From Curvibacter sp. (lineage in GTDB: Bacteria > Pseudomonadota > Gammaproteobacteria > Burkholderiales > Burkholderiaceae_C): a stretch of DNA of 35,943 nt. The stretch is from positions 1 through 35,943 of the forward strand of contig JAFAMV010000024.1 of assembly GCA_019233055.1 (NCBI GenBank). The letters are read 5' to 3'. Every line of letters starts with the position of its first letter. Position 1 is the stretch's first letter. Below, piece after piece: positions 8,721 to 16,688 of the stretch. A program made the position numbers and the translations under genes. The notes beneath the pieces were generated by a model. The model saw only the letters and a list, made by a program, of their open reading frames with translations. It was not told the DNA's origin and made no database searches.

Positions 8721-9571
8721 GCCCCGCCCGGCCGCCCCAAGGGGCTGTGACCGCAGCCGCAGCCGTCGCAGACGAAGGCACGCCAGTGAGCCGCCGTGCC
8801 CGACTCGATCAGAAAGTCTGTCTCGTGACCGGTGCCGGCAGCGGCATCGGTGAGGCCGTGGTCCGGCGCTTCCTGGCCGAAGGCGCCCGGGTGGCCGGCT
8901 GTGCCCTGCCCGGCCAGGCCCAGCCTGCCGACGGCGAACACAGCCTGGCCCTGTGCTGCGACGTGGCCGACGAAGCCCAGGTGCGCGCTGCGGTGCAGGC
9001 GGTGCTGGCCCGCTGGGGCCGCCTCGATGTGCTGGTGCATTGCGCCGGTGTGGTGCACAGCGACCGCGCCGCCGACATCCTGGACGCCGACTGGCATCGG
9101 CTGCAGGACATCAACACCACCGGCGCCATGCGCTGCCTGCGGGCGGTGCTGCCGGTCATGGTGTCGCAGGGCGGGGGGGCGGTGGTCCAGATCGCCTCGG
9201 TCGCCGCCTTCAATGCCGGCGCCGACATGGCCAGCTATGCCGCCAGCAAGGCCGCCCTGCTGGCCCTGACCCGCTCCGCCGCCCAGGCCTACGGCCCCTC
9301 CGGGGTGCGGGTGAACGCACTCTGTCCAGGCTGGGTCGACAGCCCCATGAGCCGGCGCGAGATGCAGGAGCTGGCCGCCGAGCAGGGCATCAGCGAAGAG
9401 GCCGCGCACCGCCAGACGGTGGGGCGGATCGCCCTGGGCCGCATGGCCAGCGCCGACGAGATGGCGGGCATCTGCCTGTTCCTGGCCAGCGACGAGGCCG
9501 CCTTCATCACCGGCACGGCCCTGGTGGCCGACGGCGGGACCCGGATCCCGGCGGCCGCACGTGCGGCCTGA
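8717..9571 (+). CDS. Short-chain dehydrogenase/reductase (SDR), second of an overlapping pair
   Basis: This 284-residue classical SDR shows TGAGSGIG (residues 38-45), HCAG near 108, Ser161, and the Tyr174/Lys178 pair in YAASKAA. The C-terminus again ends ITGTALVADGGT. The ATG at 8717 overlaps the previous stop (ATGA) and has GGAGG 4 nt upstream, so the two are translationally coupled. This start gives a 30-residue polar, Ala-rich extension. A GTG at 8786 preceded by AAGG would give 261 residues, closer to the family norm, and is a real alternative. The pair may form a heteromeric enzyme or catalyse successive oxidations in the pathway served by the divergent transporter. Confidence 0.88.
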   Translation: MSPARPPQGAVTAAAAVADEGTPVSRRARLDQKVCLVTGAGSGIGEAVVRRFLAEGARVAGCALPGQAQPADGEHSLALCCDVADEAQVRAAVQAVLARWGRLDVLVHCAGVVHSDRAADILDADWHRLQDINTTGAMRCLRAVLPVMVSQGGGAVVQIASVAAFNAGADMASYAASKAALLALTRSAAQAYGPSGVRVNALCPGWVDSPMSRREMQELAAEQGISEEAAHRQTVGRIALGRMASADEMAGICLFLASDEAAFITGTALVADGGTRIPAAARAA

Positions 9572-9784
9572 GGCGAGTGGGCCCTTTCAATGCGTCAAAT
9601 TGTTCACATTTCGGGGCTAAGTTGAGCGTTCACGCCTGATTTCTCACCGCTCCGACTTTTTTCATGTTCAGAATCTGACAGTCAACCCGGCCCGCCCAGG
9701 GCGCGTTGCATCCACAGCAGCGGCCTGGCGGTCGCTGCCCACGGCATTTTTGTTGTCATCCATCTGACTGAAGCGGAGAACCGA

Positions 9785-10285
9785 ATGAAACACACCCTCG
9801 CGTCCCTGATCGCAGCCGGCGCCCTGCTGGCCTCCGGTGCCGTGCTGGCCCAGACCCCCGCCGCCGCGCCGGCCGGCTCCACCGGCCTGTGCAAGGACGG
9901 CAGCTACAGCTCGAACGCGACCAAGAAAGGCGCCTGTGCCGGGCACAAGGGCGTGAAGGAGTGGTACGCCGCCGCCACGCCTGCTGCGGCAGCCCCGGCG
10001 CCCGCCGCCCCGGCTGCGGCAGCGCCGGCAGCACCTGCAGCTGCCGCACCGGCGGCCGCCCCCGCCGCGGCACCGGCTGCAGCACCGGCCACCAAGACCG
10101 CCGCCGCAGCCAAGACCCCGGCCCCCGGCGGCGGCCCCGGCCTGGTGTGGGTGAACACCGCCACCAAGGTCTACCACTGCCAGGGCGCCAAGTACTACGG
10201 CACCACCAAGCAAGGCGAATACATGAGCGAGGCCGCCGCCAAGGCCGCCGGCGACCGCCCCGACCACGGCAAGAGCTGCTCCTGA
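9785..10285 (+). CDS. Secreted DUF3761-like protein with long Ala/Pro linker
   Basis: This is a 166-residue exported protein of unknown function. A signal peptide (LIAAGALLASGAVLAQ) is followed by a short Cys-containing module, GLCKDGSYSS to ACAGHKGVKEW, that resembles DUF3761. Next comes a low-complexity linker of about 50 Ala/Pro residues. The C-terminal module contains VWVNTATKVYHCQG, YYGTTKQGEYMSE and a final Cys (DHGKSC). The two Cys per module suggest disulfides in the periplasm. AGCGGAGAA just upstream of the ATG is a good ribosome site. The gene stands alone after a 213-bp intergenic region in which I see no other feature. A dsbC gene lies about 2 kb downstream but not in the same unit. 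Confidence 0.8.
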   Translation: MKHTLASLIAAGALLASGAVLAQTPAAAPAGSTGLCKDGSYSSNATKKGACAGHKGVKEWYAAATPAAAAPAPAAPAAAAPAAPAAAAPAAAPAAAPAAAPATKTAAAAKTPAPGGGPGLVWVNTATKVYHCQGAKYYGTTKQGEYMSEAAAKAAGDRPDHGKSCS

Positions 10286-10313
10286 GCCCGAAGGGCGGTC
10301 TGCGGCGCGCCGT

Positions 10314-11192
10314 TCAGTCGAAGCGCAGCATGCCGCCCACCGGCTGCCCGACCCGCAGCAGGCAGCCCTCGCCCTCGGTGACGATGGCATTCATGCCGAA
10401 GGTGATGGCGCCGTCCATGCGGGGATCGCGCCTGAAACCGCGCAGGGTGTCCCCGACCTCGGGACTGCTGCATGCGGTCTGCGGATCGATGTCGGGAATG
10501 GGGCAACGGCTGCAGGGCTTCACCGGGCGCAGGGTCACCAGCCCCTCGTCGGTTCGGATGTGCAGGGCCTCCAGCCGGTCTTCATCGAAGGCCTCGATGC
10601 CCCCCAGCACCACATTGGCGCGAAAGCGCTCCACCCCCACCGAGGCATGACCGGCAGCCGCCAGCCGCTGGTTGAGATCGGACACCGAGGCCTCGCTGCT
10701 CAACAGCACCGGGTAGCCGTCGCTGAACTCGTTGGGCGCCTCCACGCCCCCGGTCCATTTGAAGCTGCTCAGGCGACGCTGGCCGGCGGCAAAGCGCACC
10801 AGCCGCAAGGATCGCCCCAGGAAGTCGGAAAGCCAACGCGCCGCGGTGTCGCCGAGGTCGATGCCCAGCACCCGGTCCTTCCAGACCTGCACCTCCCGCA
10901 CCGGCCCCTGGGCCGTCAGGCCCACCTGGAGCAGCGGCATCCCGGGCGCCCGCAGGCGCAGTGCCTCGGCCAGCAACTCGGGTCGCACCAGGGCCATGCG
11001 CGGCAGTTCGCGCTGGGTGACGAACATCCCGTCGGGGTCCACCAGCATCCAGGCCCGGTCCATGGACAGGCCGGTGGCCTCCAGCCGGACCTGCGGCAAT
11101 TCGATCGGCGCGCAGGACTTCACCGGGTGGATGAACAGCCGGGCAATGTGGCCCCGTACGTCCATGCCGGACATCCCGTCGGTTTCACTCAT
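10314..11192 (-). CDS. MOSC domain-containing protein (YcbX-like)
   Basis: This 292-residue cytoplasmic protein has an N-terminal MOSC beta-barrel domain (IARLFIHPVKSCAPIELPQV) and a C-terminal MOSC domain with the conserved Cys in LRPVKPCSRCPIPDIDP. RFRANVVLGG is the usual element preceding that motif. MOSC proteins bind molybdenum cofactor and take part in Moco sulfuration or N-hydroxylated-compound reduction (YcbX, mARC). Unlike E. coli YcbX there is no C-terminal 2Fe-2S ferredoxin domain, so electrons would have to come from a partner. It ends 28 bp from the DUF3761-like gene (convergent) and is divergent from the hydroxylase gene. Confidence 0.88.
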   Translation of the reverse strand: MSETDGMSGMDVRGHIARLFIHPVKSCAPIELPQVRLEATGLSMDRAWMLVDPDGMFVTQRELPRMALVRPELLAEALRLRAPGMPLLQVGLTAQGPVREVQVWKDRVLGIDLGDTAARWLSDFLGRSLRLVRFAAGQRRLSSFKWTGGVEAPNEFSDGYPVLLSSEASVSDLNQRLAAAGHASVGVERFRANVVLGGIEAFDEDRLEALHIRTDEGLVTLRPVKPCSRCPIPDIDPQTACSSPEVGDTLRGFRRDPRMDGAITFGMNAIVTEGEGCLLRVGQPVGGMLRFD

Positions 11193-11284
11193 GAGAAATC
11201 ACTCCACAACATGCTGCCGCGACTGGCGGATCGGCCCCTCTGTGGGGACTTGCGGCAGGTCAGGCCCGGATTGTGCCCGGCTCC

Positions 11285-11290
11285 TACAAT
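11285..11290 (+). promoter_or_regulatory. -10-like TACAAT box, probably leaderless start of the hydroxylase gene
   Basis: A consensus-like -10 hexamer ends 8 nt before the first ATG (11299), which places transcription initiation at or next to the start codon. No Shine-Dalgarno sequence lies between them. No good -35 hexamer is visible at 16-18 nt. Confidence 0.4.
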
Positions 11291-11298
11291 CCCTCCCC

Positions 11299-12417
11299 AT
11301 GATGCAAGCCTATGACCTGTGTATTCGTGGTGCCGGCGTGGTCGGCCAGACCCTGGCCCTGCTGCTCGCCAAAGAGCGGCTGCGCGTGGCCCTGGTGGCC
11401 CCGCCCCGTCCGGCGACCGGACCGGACGTGCGGGCCTATGCGCTCAACAGCAGCTCGCAGCAACTGCTGGCCTCGCTGCGCTGCTGGCCCGAGCCCGAAG
11501 CGGCCACGCCGGTGACCGACATGTGGGTGAGCGGCGACCAGGGCGGCTCGGTGCATTTCTCGGCCGCCCAGCAGCAGACACCGGCCCTGACCTGGATCGT
11601 CGACGTGCCCGCGCTGGAGGCCCGGCTGGGTGAGGCCGTGCGCTACCAGCCCCTGATCGAACGCCTGGATGCACCGGTCCCGGCCGCCCTGACCGTGGTC
11701 TGCGAAGGCCGCGCCAGCAGCACCCGGGCCGAATTCGGGGTGGACTACGAGACCCAGCCCTATCCGCACACCGCGATCGCGGCAAGGCTCGAATCCGACG
11801 AGGCCCATGGACAGCAGGCCCGCCAGTGGTTTCTGCCGGGTCAGGTGCTGGCATTTCTGCCCCTGGGCGGCGAACAGGGGAACTCCGTGGCGCTGGTGTG
11901 GTCTGTCCCCCATGCCGAGGCTGCCGAACTGATGTCCCTTGCCCCCACCGAATTCGCCGAACGCGTGGCCGCCGCCGCAGGCCGGCCCGCCGGCTCGCTG
12001 CGCCTGATCAGCGAACGCGCCAGCTGGACGCTGCAGCAGTCGCGCGCCGACCGCTGGACCGGCCGCATGCCCGACGGCAGCGGCCACTGGGCCCTGGCCG
12101 GTGACGCCGCCCATGCCGTCCACCCGCTGGCCGGCCAGGGGCTGAACCTCGGCCTGGGCGATGTCCAGGCCCTGGCGCGCATCCTGAGCCAGCGCGACTA
12201 CTGGCGCAGCGTCGGCGATCCCCGCCTGCTGCGACGCTACGAGCGCGAACGCAAGGCCGGCATCTGGGCCCTGGGGCTGGCCGGCGACAGCCTGCAACGC
12301 CTGTTCGACCTGCCCCAGGCCCCGGTCCAATTGGCTCGCAACTGGGGCATGACCCAGTTCGACCGCCTGGTCCCGCTGAAATCCTGGGTCACCCGGATGG
12401 CCATGGGACTGAATTGA
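11299..12417 (+). CDS. UbiH/UbiF/VisC-family FAD-dependent hydroxylase
   Basis: This 372-residue flavoprotein monooxygenase of the ubiquinone-biosynthesis hydroxylase family (UbiH/UbiF/COQ6) hydroxylates the quinone ring using FAD, NAD(P)H and O2. The Rossmann motif GAGVVG lies near residue 10, and the second FAD motif GDAAHAVHPLAGQGLNLG with downstream GLGDVQAL is unmistakable. The start is one of two adjacent ATGs (11299 or 11302); the open frame upstream is antisense to the MOSC gene and not coding. The internal part is shorter than in E. coli UbiH (about 390), and which ring position it hydroxylates cannot be told. dsbC follows after 50 bp on the same strand. Confidence 0.9.
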   Translation: MMQAYDLCIRGAGVVGQTLALLLAKERLRVALVAPPRPATGPDVRAYALNSSSQQLLASLRCWPEPEAATPVTDMWVSGDQGGSVHFSAAQQQTPALTWIVDVPALEARLGEAVRYQPLIERLDAPVPAALTVVCEGRASSTRAEFGVDYETQPYPHTAIAARLESDEAHGQQARQWFLPGQVLAFLPLGGEQGNSVALVWSVPHAEAAELMSLAPTEFAERVAAAAGRPAGSLRLISERASWTLQQSRADRWTGRMPDGSGHWALAGDAAHAVHPLAGQGLNLGLGDVQALARILSQRDYWRSVGDPRLLRRYERERKAGIWALGLAGDSLQRLFDLPQAPVQLARNWGMTQFDRLVPLKSWVTRMAMGLN

Positions 12418-12467
12418 GGGTCTTGAGAGACCCGGCCCCACACACCTTCAAAACCCACTGGAACGCC

Positions 12468-13196
12468 ATGAAAACCACCACCGCCCACCGCCTGCTGGCC
12501 GCCACCCTGGCCCTGGCCAGCTTCAGCGCGCTGGCGCAGGATGCACTCATCCGCAAGAACCTCGCCGCCCGCATCCCGCAACTGCAGAACATCGACGAGA
12601 TCAGCAAGACCCCGATGGCCGGCCTGTTCGAGGTGCGCGTCGGCAACGACGTCTTCTACACCGATGCCAAGGGCAACTTCCTGCTGCAAGGTGAGCTGAT
12701 CGACACCACCCGCCAGCGCAACCTGACCGAAGAGCGCATCGCCAAGCTCACCGCCGTCGACTTCGCCACCCTGCCCATGGCCGACGCCTTCACCATCGTG
12801 CGCGGCAACGGCCAGCACCATCTGGCGGTGTTCGAAGACCCGAATTGCGGCTACTGCAAGCACTTCGAGAAAGACCTGAACAAGGTCGACAACGTGACCG
12901 TGCACCTGTTCCTCTACCCGATCCTGGGCGCCGACTCGGTCGAAAAGGCCCGCAACCACTGGTGCGCCAAGGACAAGGGCGCCGCCTGGCAAGACTGGAT
13001 GGTGCGCGACAAGCCCGCCACCGTGGCCAGCTGCGACACCGCCGCCATCAAGCGAAACGTCGATTTCGGCCGCAAATACAAGATCACCGGCACCCCGACC
13101 GTCATCTTCTCGGACGGCACCCGGGTCCCTGGCGCGATCAACACCGAACAGATCGAGCAGCGCATCGCCCAGGCCGAATCCGGCAAGGCCGACTGA
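12468..13196 (+). CDS. dsbC: Thiol:disulfide interchange protein DsbC
   Basis: This is a 242-residue periplasmic disulfide isomerase. It has a signal peptide ending ALAQ (cleavage about residue 24), an N-terminal dimerisation domain with FEVRVGNDVFYTDAKGNF, and a thioredoxin-fold catalytic domain with the CGYC active site (Cys127/Cys130 in FEDPNCGYC). The cis-proline loop GTPTVIF is followed by DGTRVPGA. A second Cys pair (in HWCAKDKG and ASCDTA) matches the structural disulfide of the family. The start at 12468 opens the signal peptide; the frame upstream encodes no plausible sequence. It shuffles wrong disulfides and is kept reduced by DsbD, which is not in this window. Confidence 0.94.
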   Translation: MKTTTAHRLLAATLALASFSALAQDALIRKNLAARIPQLQNIDEISKTPMAGLFEVRVGNDVFYTDAKGNFLLQGELIDTTRQRNLTEERIAKLTAVDFATLPMADAFTIVRGNGQHHLAVFEDPNCGYCKHFEKDLNKVDNVTVHLFLYPILGADSVEKARNHWCAKDKGAAWQDWMVRDKPATVASCDTAAIKRNVDFGRKYKITGTPTVIFSDGTRVPGAINTEQIEQRIAQAESGKAD

Positions 13197-13214
13197 GCTG
13201 AGACCACCCCGTTT

Positions 13215-13241
13215 GAACTTCCTCACGGTGTGTGGAAGTTC
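13215..13241 (+). terminator. Strong hairpin after dsbC (stem without U tract)
   Basis: Two 12-nt arms (13215-13226 and 13230-13241) pair with a single mismatch around a GGT triloop, 18 bp after the dsbC stop. No T run follows, so it may act as a 3' mRNA stabiliser or a Rho-assisted end, not a classical intrinsic terminator. A second small inverted repeat (GCCACCC at 13294-13300 with GGGTGGC at 13311-13317) follows before the next gene. Confidence 0.5.
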
Positions 13242-13326
13242 CATCCGCCTCCAGGGGCGCCGCCGGCCAGGGTGTGCCGGCTGTGGCTGATTCGCCACCC
13301 CTGCCACGGCGGGTGGCAAACCCGGC

Positions 13327-13332
13327 CACAAT
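13327..13332 (+). promoter_or_regulatory. -10-like CACAAT box, probable leaderless start of the DUF3429 gene
   Basis: This hexamer ends exactly 8 nt before the ATG at 13341, the same geometry as the TACAAT box before the hydroxylase gene. No ribosome-binding site lies in between. Confidence 0.3.
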
Positions 13333-13340
13333 CGGGCCTC

Positions 13341-13802
13341 ATGAACACCACCGCGCCGACGCCCCATCCTGCCGGGCACCCGCTGACCCTCACCATCGAA
13401 CGCCTGGCCTACGCCGGGGTGGCGCCCTTCGTCATACTGGCCCTGCTGATGTGGCTGGTCACCCCCGATCTGCTGCCCTTCGTGGCCCTGGCCCTGACCG
13501 GCTATGCGGCCATCGTGGCCTCCTTCCTCGGTGGCATCCACTGGGGCATTGCACTGCAGCAGGGGCTGGACGCGCCGCGCATCCACTACATCTGGGGTGT
13601 GGTGCCCAGCCTGCTGGCCTGGGTCGCGGTGGTGATGCCGGCCTATGCCGGCCTGCCGCTGCTGGCCCTGTTGCTGCTGGTGTGCTATTTGGTCGACCGC
13701 AAGACCTGGACCTCGCCCCAGCTGCGCCCCTGGCTGACCCTGCGCTTCCGGCTGACGGCCATCGCCACGCTGAGCTGCCTGCTAGGCGCCTCCAACACCT
13801 GA
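13341..13802 (+). CDS. DUF3429 family inner-membrane protein
   Basis: This is a 153-residue, mostly hydrophobic protein with about five predicted membrane segments (for example VAPFVILALLMWLV, FVALALTGYAAIVASFLGG, VVPSLLAWVAVVMPAYAG). The conserved DUF3429 element FLGGIHWGIAL and a late Tyr/Asp/Arg motif (CYLVDRKTW) are present. The molecular function is unknown. The ATG at 13341 was preferred over an upstream alternative (13230), because translation upstream of 13341 is Pro/Arg-rich and unlike the family. It is probably its own unit, with dsbC upstream and the M61 peptidase 61 bp downstream. Confidence 0.82.
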   Translation: MNTTAPTPHPAGHPLTLTIERLAYAGVAPFVILALLMWLVTPDLLPFVALALTGYAAIVASFLGGIHWGIALQQGLDAPRIHYIWGVVPSLLAWVAVVMPAYAGLPLLALLLLVCYLVDRKTWTSPQLRPWLTLRFRLTAIATLSCLLGASNT

Positions 13803-13863
13803 CACCGCCGCCCGGCGATGCGGCCGGGCTGCCCTCACTTCTGCCGCCCGGTCCCACGCCGCC

Positions 13864-15753
13864 ATGAAACGCTCCCTGCCCGCACTGAACTACCGCATCG
13901 AAGCCGCCCAGCCCGAGGCGCATCTCTTCGAAGTCACCCTGACCATCGACCAGGCGGCCGCGCACCAGCAGGTGTCGCTGCCGGTCTGGATCCCCGGCAG
14001 CTACCTGGTGCGCGAATTCGCCAAGCACCTGCAGAGCCTGCAGGCGCGCCAGAACGGCCGCCGTGTGGCGCTGCGCCAACTCGACAAGGCCACCTGGGAG
14101 ATCGCCAACGAACGGCCGGGCCCCCTGGAGCTGCGCTACCAGGTCTATGCCTTCGACAACTCGGTGCGCACCGCCTGGCTGGACACCCAGCGCGGCTTCT
14201 TCAATGGCACCAGCCTGTGTCTGCGGGTGCACGGTCAGGAAGACCGGCCCCATCGACTGGAGCTGCCGCGCCCGGAACACCCCGAAACCCAGCGCTGGCG
14301 CCTGGCCACCGCCCTCGCGGCGCGCAAGGTCGACCGGCACGGGTTCGGCCGCTATGAGGCCGCCGATTACGACGAACTGGTCGACAGCCCGGTCGAAATG
14401 GGCGCCTTCTGGTCTGGCGACTTCAACGCCTGCGGCATACCGCACCGCCTGGTGGTGACGGGCGCGGCCGCCTCCTTCGACGCCGAACGCCTGCTGCGTG
14501 ACAGCCAGACCCTCTGCGAGACCGCCATCCGCTTCTGGCACCCTTCGGCCGCCGCCACCGGCGATGCGTCCCGGCGTCCGCCCCATGCCCGGTATGTCTT
14601 CCTGCTCAATGTGGTCGACGACGGCTATGGCGGCCTGGAGCACCGCGCCAGCACCGCGCTGATCTGCGGCCGGCGCGACCTGCCGCGTCTGGGCGAGGCC
14701 CGTGCGCCCGAGGGCTACACCACCCTGCTCGGCCTGATCAGCCATGAGTACTTCCACACCTGGAACGTCAAGCGCCTGCGGCCCACCGAACTGGCCCGCA
14801 TCGACTACAGCCGCGAGAACCACACCGGACTGCTCTGGTTCTTCGAAGGCTTCACCAGCTACTACGACGACCTGCTGCTGCGCCGCGCCGGCCTGATCGA
14901 CGACGCCACCTACCTCAAGCTGCTCAACAAGACCCTGAACCAGGTGCTGCAAGCCCCGGGCCGTCAGGTGCAGAGCGTGGCCCAGGCCAGTTTCGACGCC
15001 TGGACCAAGTACTACCGCCAGGACGAGAACACCCCCAACGCCACCATCAGCTACTACACCAAGGGTTCGCTGGTGGCGCTCTGCCTGGACCTGAGCCTGC
15101 GCGCCGGCGGCGCCAGCCTGGACGAGGCCTTGCGCGCCGTCTGGCAACGCTGCCAGGGCGGCCCCATGAGCGAAGCCGACTTCGCCGAAGTGTTGCGCCA
15201 GGTCGGCGGGCGGGATTTCGACGCCGAACTCAAGGCCTGGGTCCATGGCGTGGGCGAGCTGCCGCTCAAGCCGCTGCTTGAAGCCAGGGGCGTGACCTGG
15301 CATGACGATCCGGCCCAATTGGCGCAGCGGCTGGGCCTGCGGGTCGGCGACCCGGCGGGCGCAACCCTGCTCATCAAGACCGTGCTGCGCGGCGGAGCCG
15401 CCGAGAAGGCCGGCATGGCCGCTGGCGACGAATGGCTGGGCCTGGAGGTCGGCCCCCAGGCCTGGCGCATGGGCAGGCTGGACGACCTGCTGCTCTATGC
15501 CGGCACGGCCCGTCGCATGACCGCCCTGGTGGCGCGCGACCGGCGTCTGCTGCGCCTGCCACTGAGCCTGCCGGCCCCGGCGGTCACCGCGCGCCTGTCG
15601 GTGCGTGATGCCGGTCTGGTCAAGGCCTGGCTCGACGCGGGCGCCGCCAGCCCCGCCGCCCAGGCACCCGCTGCAGAGGGGGGCGCGGCCCCTCAATCCC
15701 CCCGGAAGACCGGTGCCCGCTTGGCCAGAAAGGCCTCCACCCCCTCGAAATAA
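13864..15753 (+). CDS. M61 family metallopeptidase (glycyl aminopeptidase-like) with PDZ domain
   Basis: This 629-residue zinc peptidase has an N-terminal beta-rich domain ([29 protein letters not shown]), a catalytic domain with HEYFH (His294, Glu295, His298) in [15 protein letters not shown], and Glu328 in [12 protein letters not shown] as the likely third ligand. [10 protein letters not shown] upstream is a family hallmark. A PDZ-like domain follows (about residues 480-570). No signal peptide is visible, so it is probably cytoplasmic. M61 enzymes release N-terminal Gly/Ala from peptides. The last roughly 45 residues are an Ala/Pro-rich tail. Its final 61 nt overlap the convergent isomerase gene tail-to-tail, which is unusual. 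Confidence 0.92.
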   Translation: MKRSLPALNYRIEAAQPEAHLFEVTLTIDQAAAHQQVSLPVWIPGSYLVREFAKHLQSLQARQNGRRVALRQLDKATWEIANERPGPLELRYQVYAFDNSVRTAWLDTQRGFFNGTSLCLRVHGQEDRPHRLELPRPEHPETQRWRLATALAARKVDRHGFGRYEAADYDELVDSPVEMGAFWSGDFNACGIPHRLVVTGAAASFDAERLLRDSQTLCETAIRFWHPSAAATGDASRRPPHARYVFLLNVVDDGYGGLEHRASTALICGRRDLPRLGEARAPEGYTTLLGLISHEYFHTWNVKRLRPTELARIDYSRENHTGLLWFFEGFTSYYDDLLLRRAGLIDDATYLKLLNKTLNQVLQAPGRQVQSVAQASFDAWTKYYRQDENTPNATISYYTKGSLVALCLDLSLRAGGASLDEALRAVWQRCQGGPMSEADFAEVLRQVGGRDFDAELKAWVHGVGELPLKPLLEARGVTWHDDPAQLAQRLGLRVGDPAGATLLIKTVLRGGAAEKAGMAAGDEWLGLEVGPQAWRMGRLDDLLLYAGTARRMTALVARDRRLLRLPLSLPAPAVTARLSVRDAGLVKAWLDAGAASPAAQAPAAEGGAAPQSPRKTGARLARKASTPSK

Positions 15754-16508
15754 TCGTGGGTACGCCCCATGGCCGACTGCGCATCGCGCTCGGCCAGCAA
15801 TTGGGCGTCGAGTTCGCGCGTCATCGATTCGCGCAGCAGGCGGCGCGTGGCGACCAGGGCCGCCGTCGGCATGGCCGCCAACTGACGCGCCAGGGTCAGG
15901 GTCCGCGCCAGGCAATCGTCCGCCACCTCCCAGATCAAGCCCCAGTCGCGGGCCCGGCCGGCCTCGAGCCGGTCCCCCGTCAGGGCCAATCCCAGCGCGC
16001 GGGTCAGCCCCACCCGGCGCGGCAACAGCCAGGTGCTGCCCGCATCGGGCACCAGACCGATCTTGCCGAAGGCCTGGATGAAGGTCGCCGAGGGATGGGC
16101 GATCGCCAGGTCGCAGCTCATCACCAGCGACATGCCCGCACCCGCCGCCACGCCGTTCACCGCCGCCAACACCGGCATGCGCAGGGCCTGCAAACGCCGT
16201 GCCGTGGGGTTGAAGGCACGATCGATCACCGGCCCCGGGTCGGCACGCCGCACCCGGTCCTCGCCCGGAGAGAAATCGAAGGCCGCCAGATCGGCGCCCG
16301 CGCAGAACCCCCGCCCGGCGCCAGTCAGGACCACGGCCCGCACCCGGGCGTCGGCTTCGGCACGGTCCAGCGCGCGCCAGAGGTCCTGGTGCATCTCGGC
16401 GGTGAAACTGTTGAGCGACTGGGGCCGGTTCAAGGTCAGCACGGCGACCGCGCCCTGGCTGCCTTCATCGGCCTCATAGAGCACGGTGCTCGATGGTCCA
16501 TCTGTCAT
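15693..16508 (-). CDS. Enoyl-CoA hydratase/isomerase, PaaG-like
   Basis: This is a 271-residue crotonase-fold enzyme. The oxyanion-hole segments are CAGADLAAF and [17 protein letters not shown]. The segment [17 protein letters not shown] carries Asp, where hydratases have Glu, which is the PaaG (ring-1,2-epoxyphenylacetyl-CoA isomerase) pattern. The end [14 protein letters not shown] also resembles PaaG. No other phenylacetate (paa) genes are in the window, so its role in that pathway is open. The start at 16508 has GAGGAG just upstream. It is divergent from the second crotonase gene. Its last 61 nt overlap the M61 gene on the other strand. Confidence 0.88.
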   Translation of the reverse strand: MTDGPSSTVLYEADEGSQGAVAVLTLNRPQSLNSFTAEMHQDLWRALDRAEADARVRAVVLTGAGRGFCAGADLAAFDFSPGEDRVRRADPGPVIDRAFNPTARRLQALRMPVLAAVNGVAAGAGMSLVMSCDLAIAHPSATFIQAFGKIGLVPDAGSTWLLPRRVGLTRALGLALTGDRLEAGRARDWGLIWEVADDCLARTLTLARQLAAMPTAALVATRRLLRESMTRELDAQLLAERDAQSAMGRTHDYFEGVEAFLAKRAPVFRGD

Positions 16509-16629
16509 GGGGTCTCCTCGGAATCGGGTGGGGCCCGGCGGGCCGCCGGGTGCGCCAGATGCTGCCCCGGCCCCGCAGACCCGGCTGTCCGCCCGGTGAC
16601 AGGCATGCATTGCAACCTGGCTGTCAGAC

Positions 16630-16654
16630 GGCGGCCAGCCGCCTTGGGTATAGT
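16630..16654 (+). promoter_or_regulatory. Palindrome plus -10-like TATAGT upstream of the enoyl-CoA hydratase gene
   Basis: GGCGGC-CA-GCCGCC (16630-16643) is a perfect inverted repeat immediately upstream of TATAGT (16649-16654), 34 bp before the ATG at 16689. The palindrome fills the -35 to -10 spacer, where a repressor could act. A good -35 box is not visible. Confidence 0.35.
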
Positions 16655-16688
16655 GCCCGCTGGCCCGCAACCCCCGGAGAAACGAGAC

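Noticed and set aside
9553..9568. 16-bp perfect palindrome (GGCCGCAC/GTGCGGCC) at the end of the second SDR gene
   Set aside because: It lies within the last codons, has no loop and no T run, and such GC palindromes are expected by chance in this composition.
9668..10390. 240-codon minus-strand frame across the DUF3761-like gene
   Set aside because: The Gly/Arg/Cys-rich translation is the mirror of the Ala/Pro linker; the plus-strand gene has a signal peptide and ribosome site.
13459..15915. 818-codon open frame antisense to the M61 peptidase and DUF3429 genes
   Set aside because: Composition artefact: Gly/Ala/Gln-rich translation, no motifs, and it runs through two well-supported genes on the other strand.
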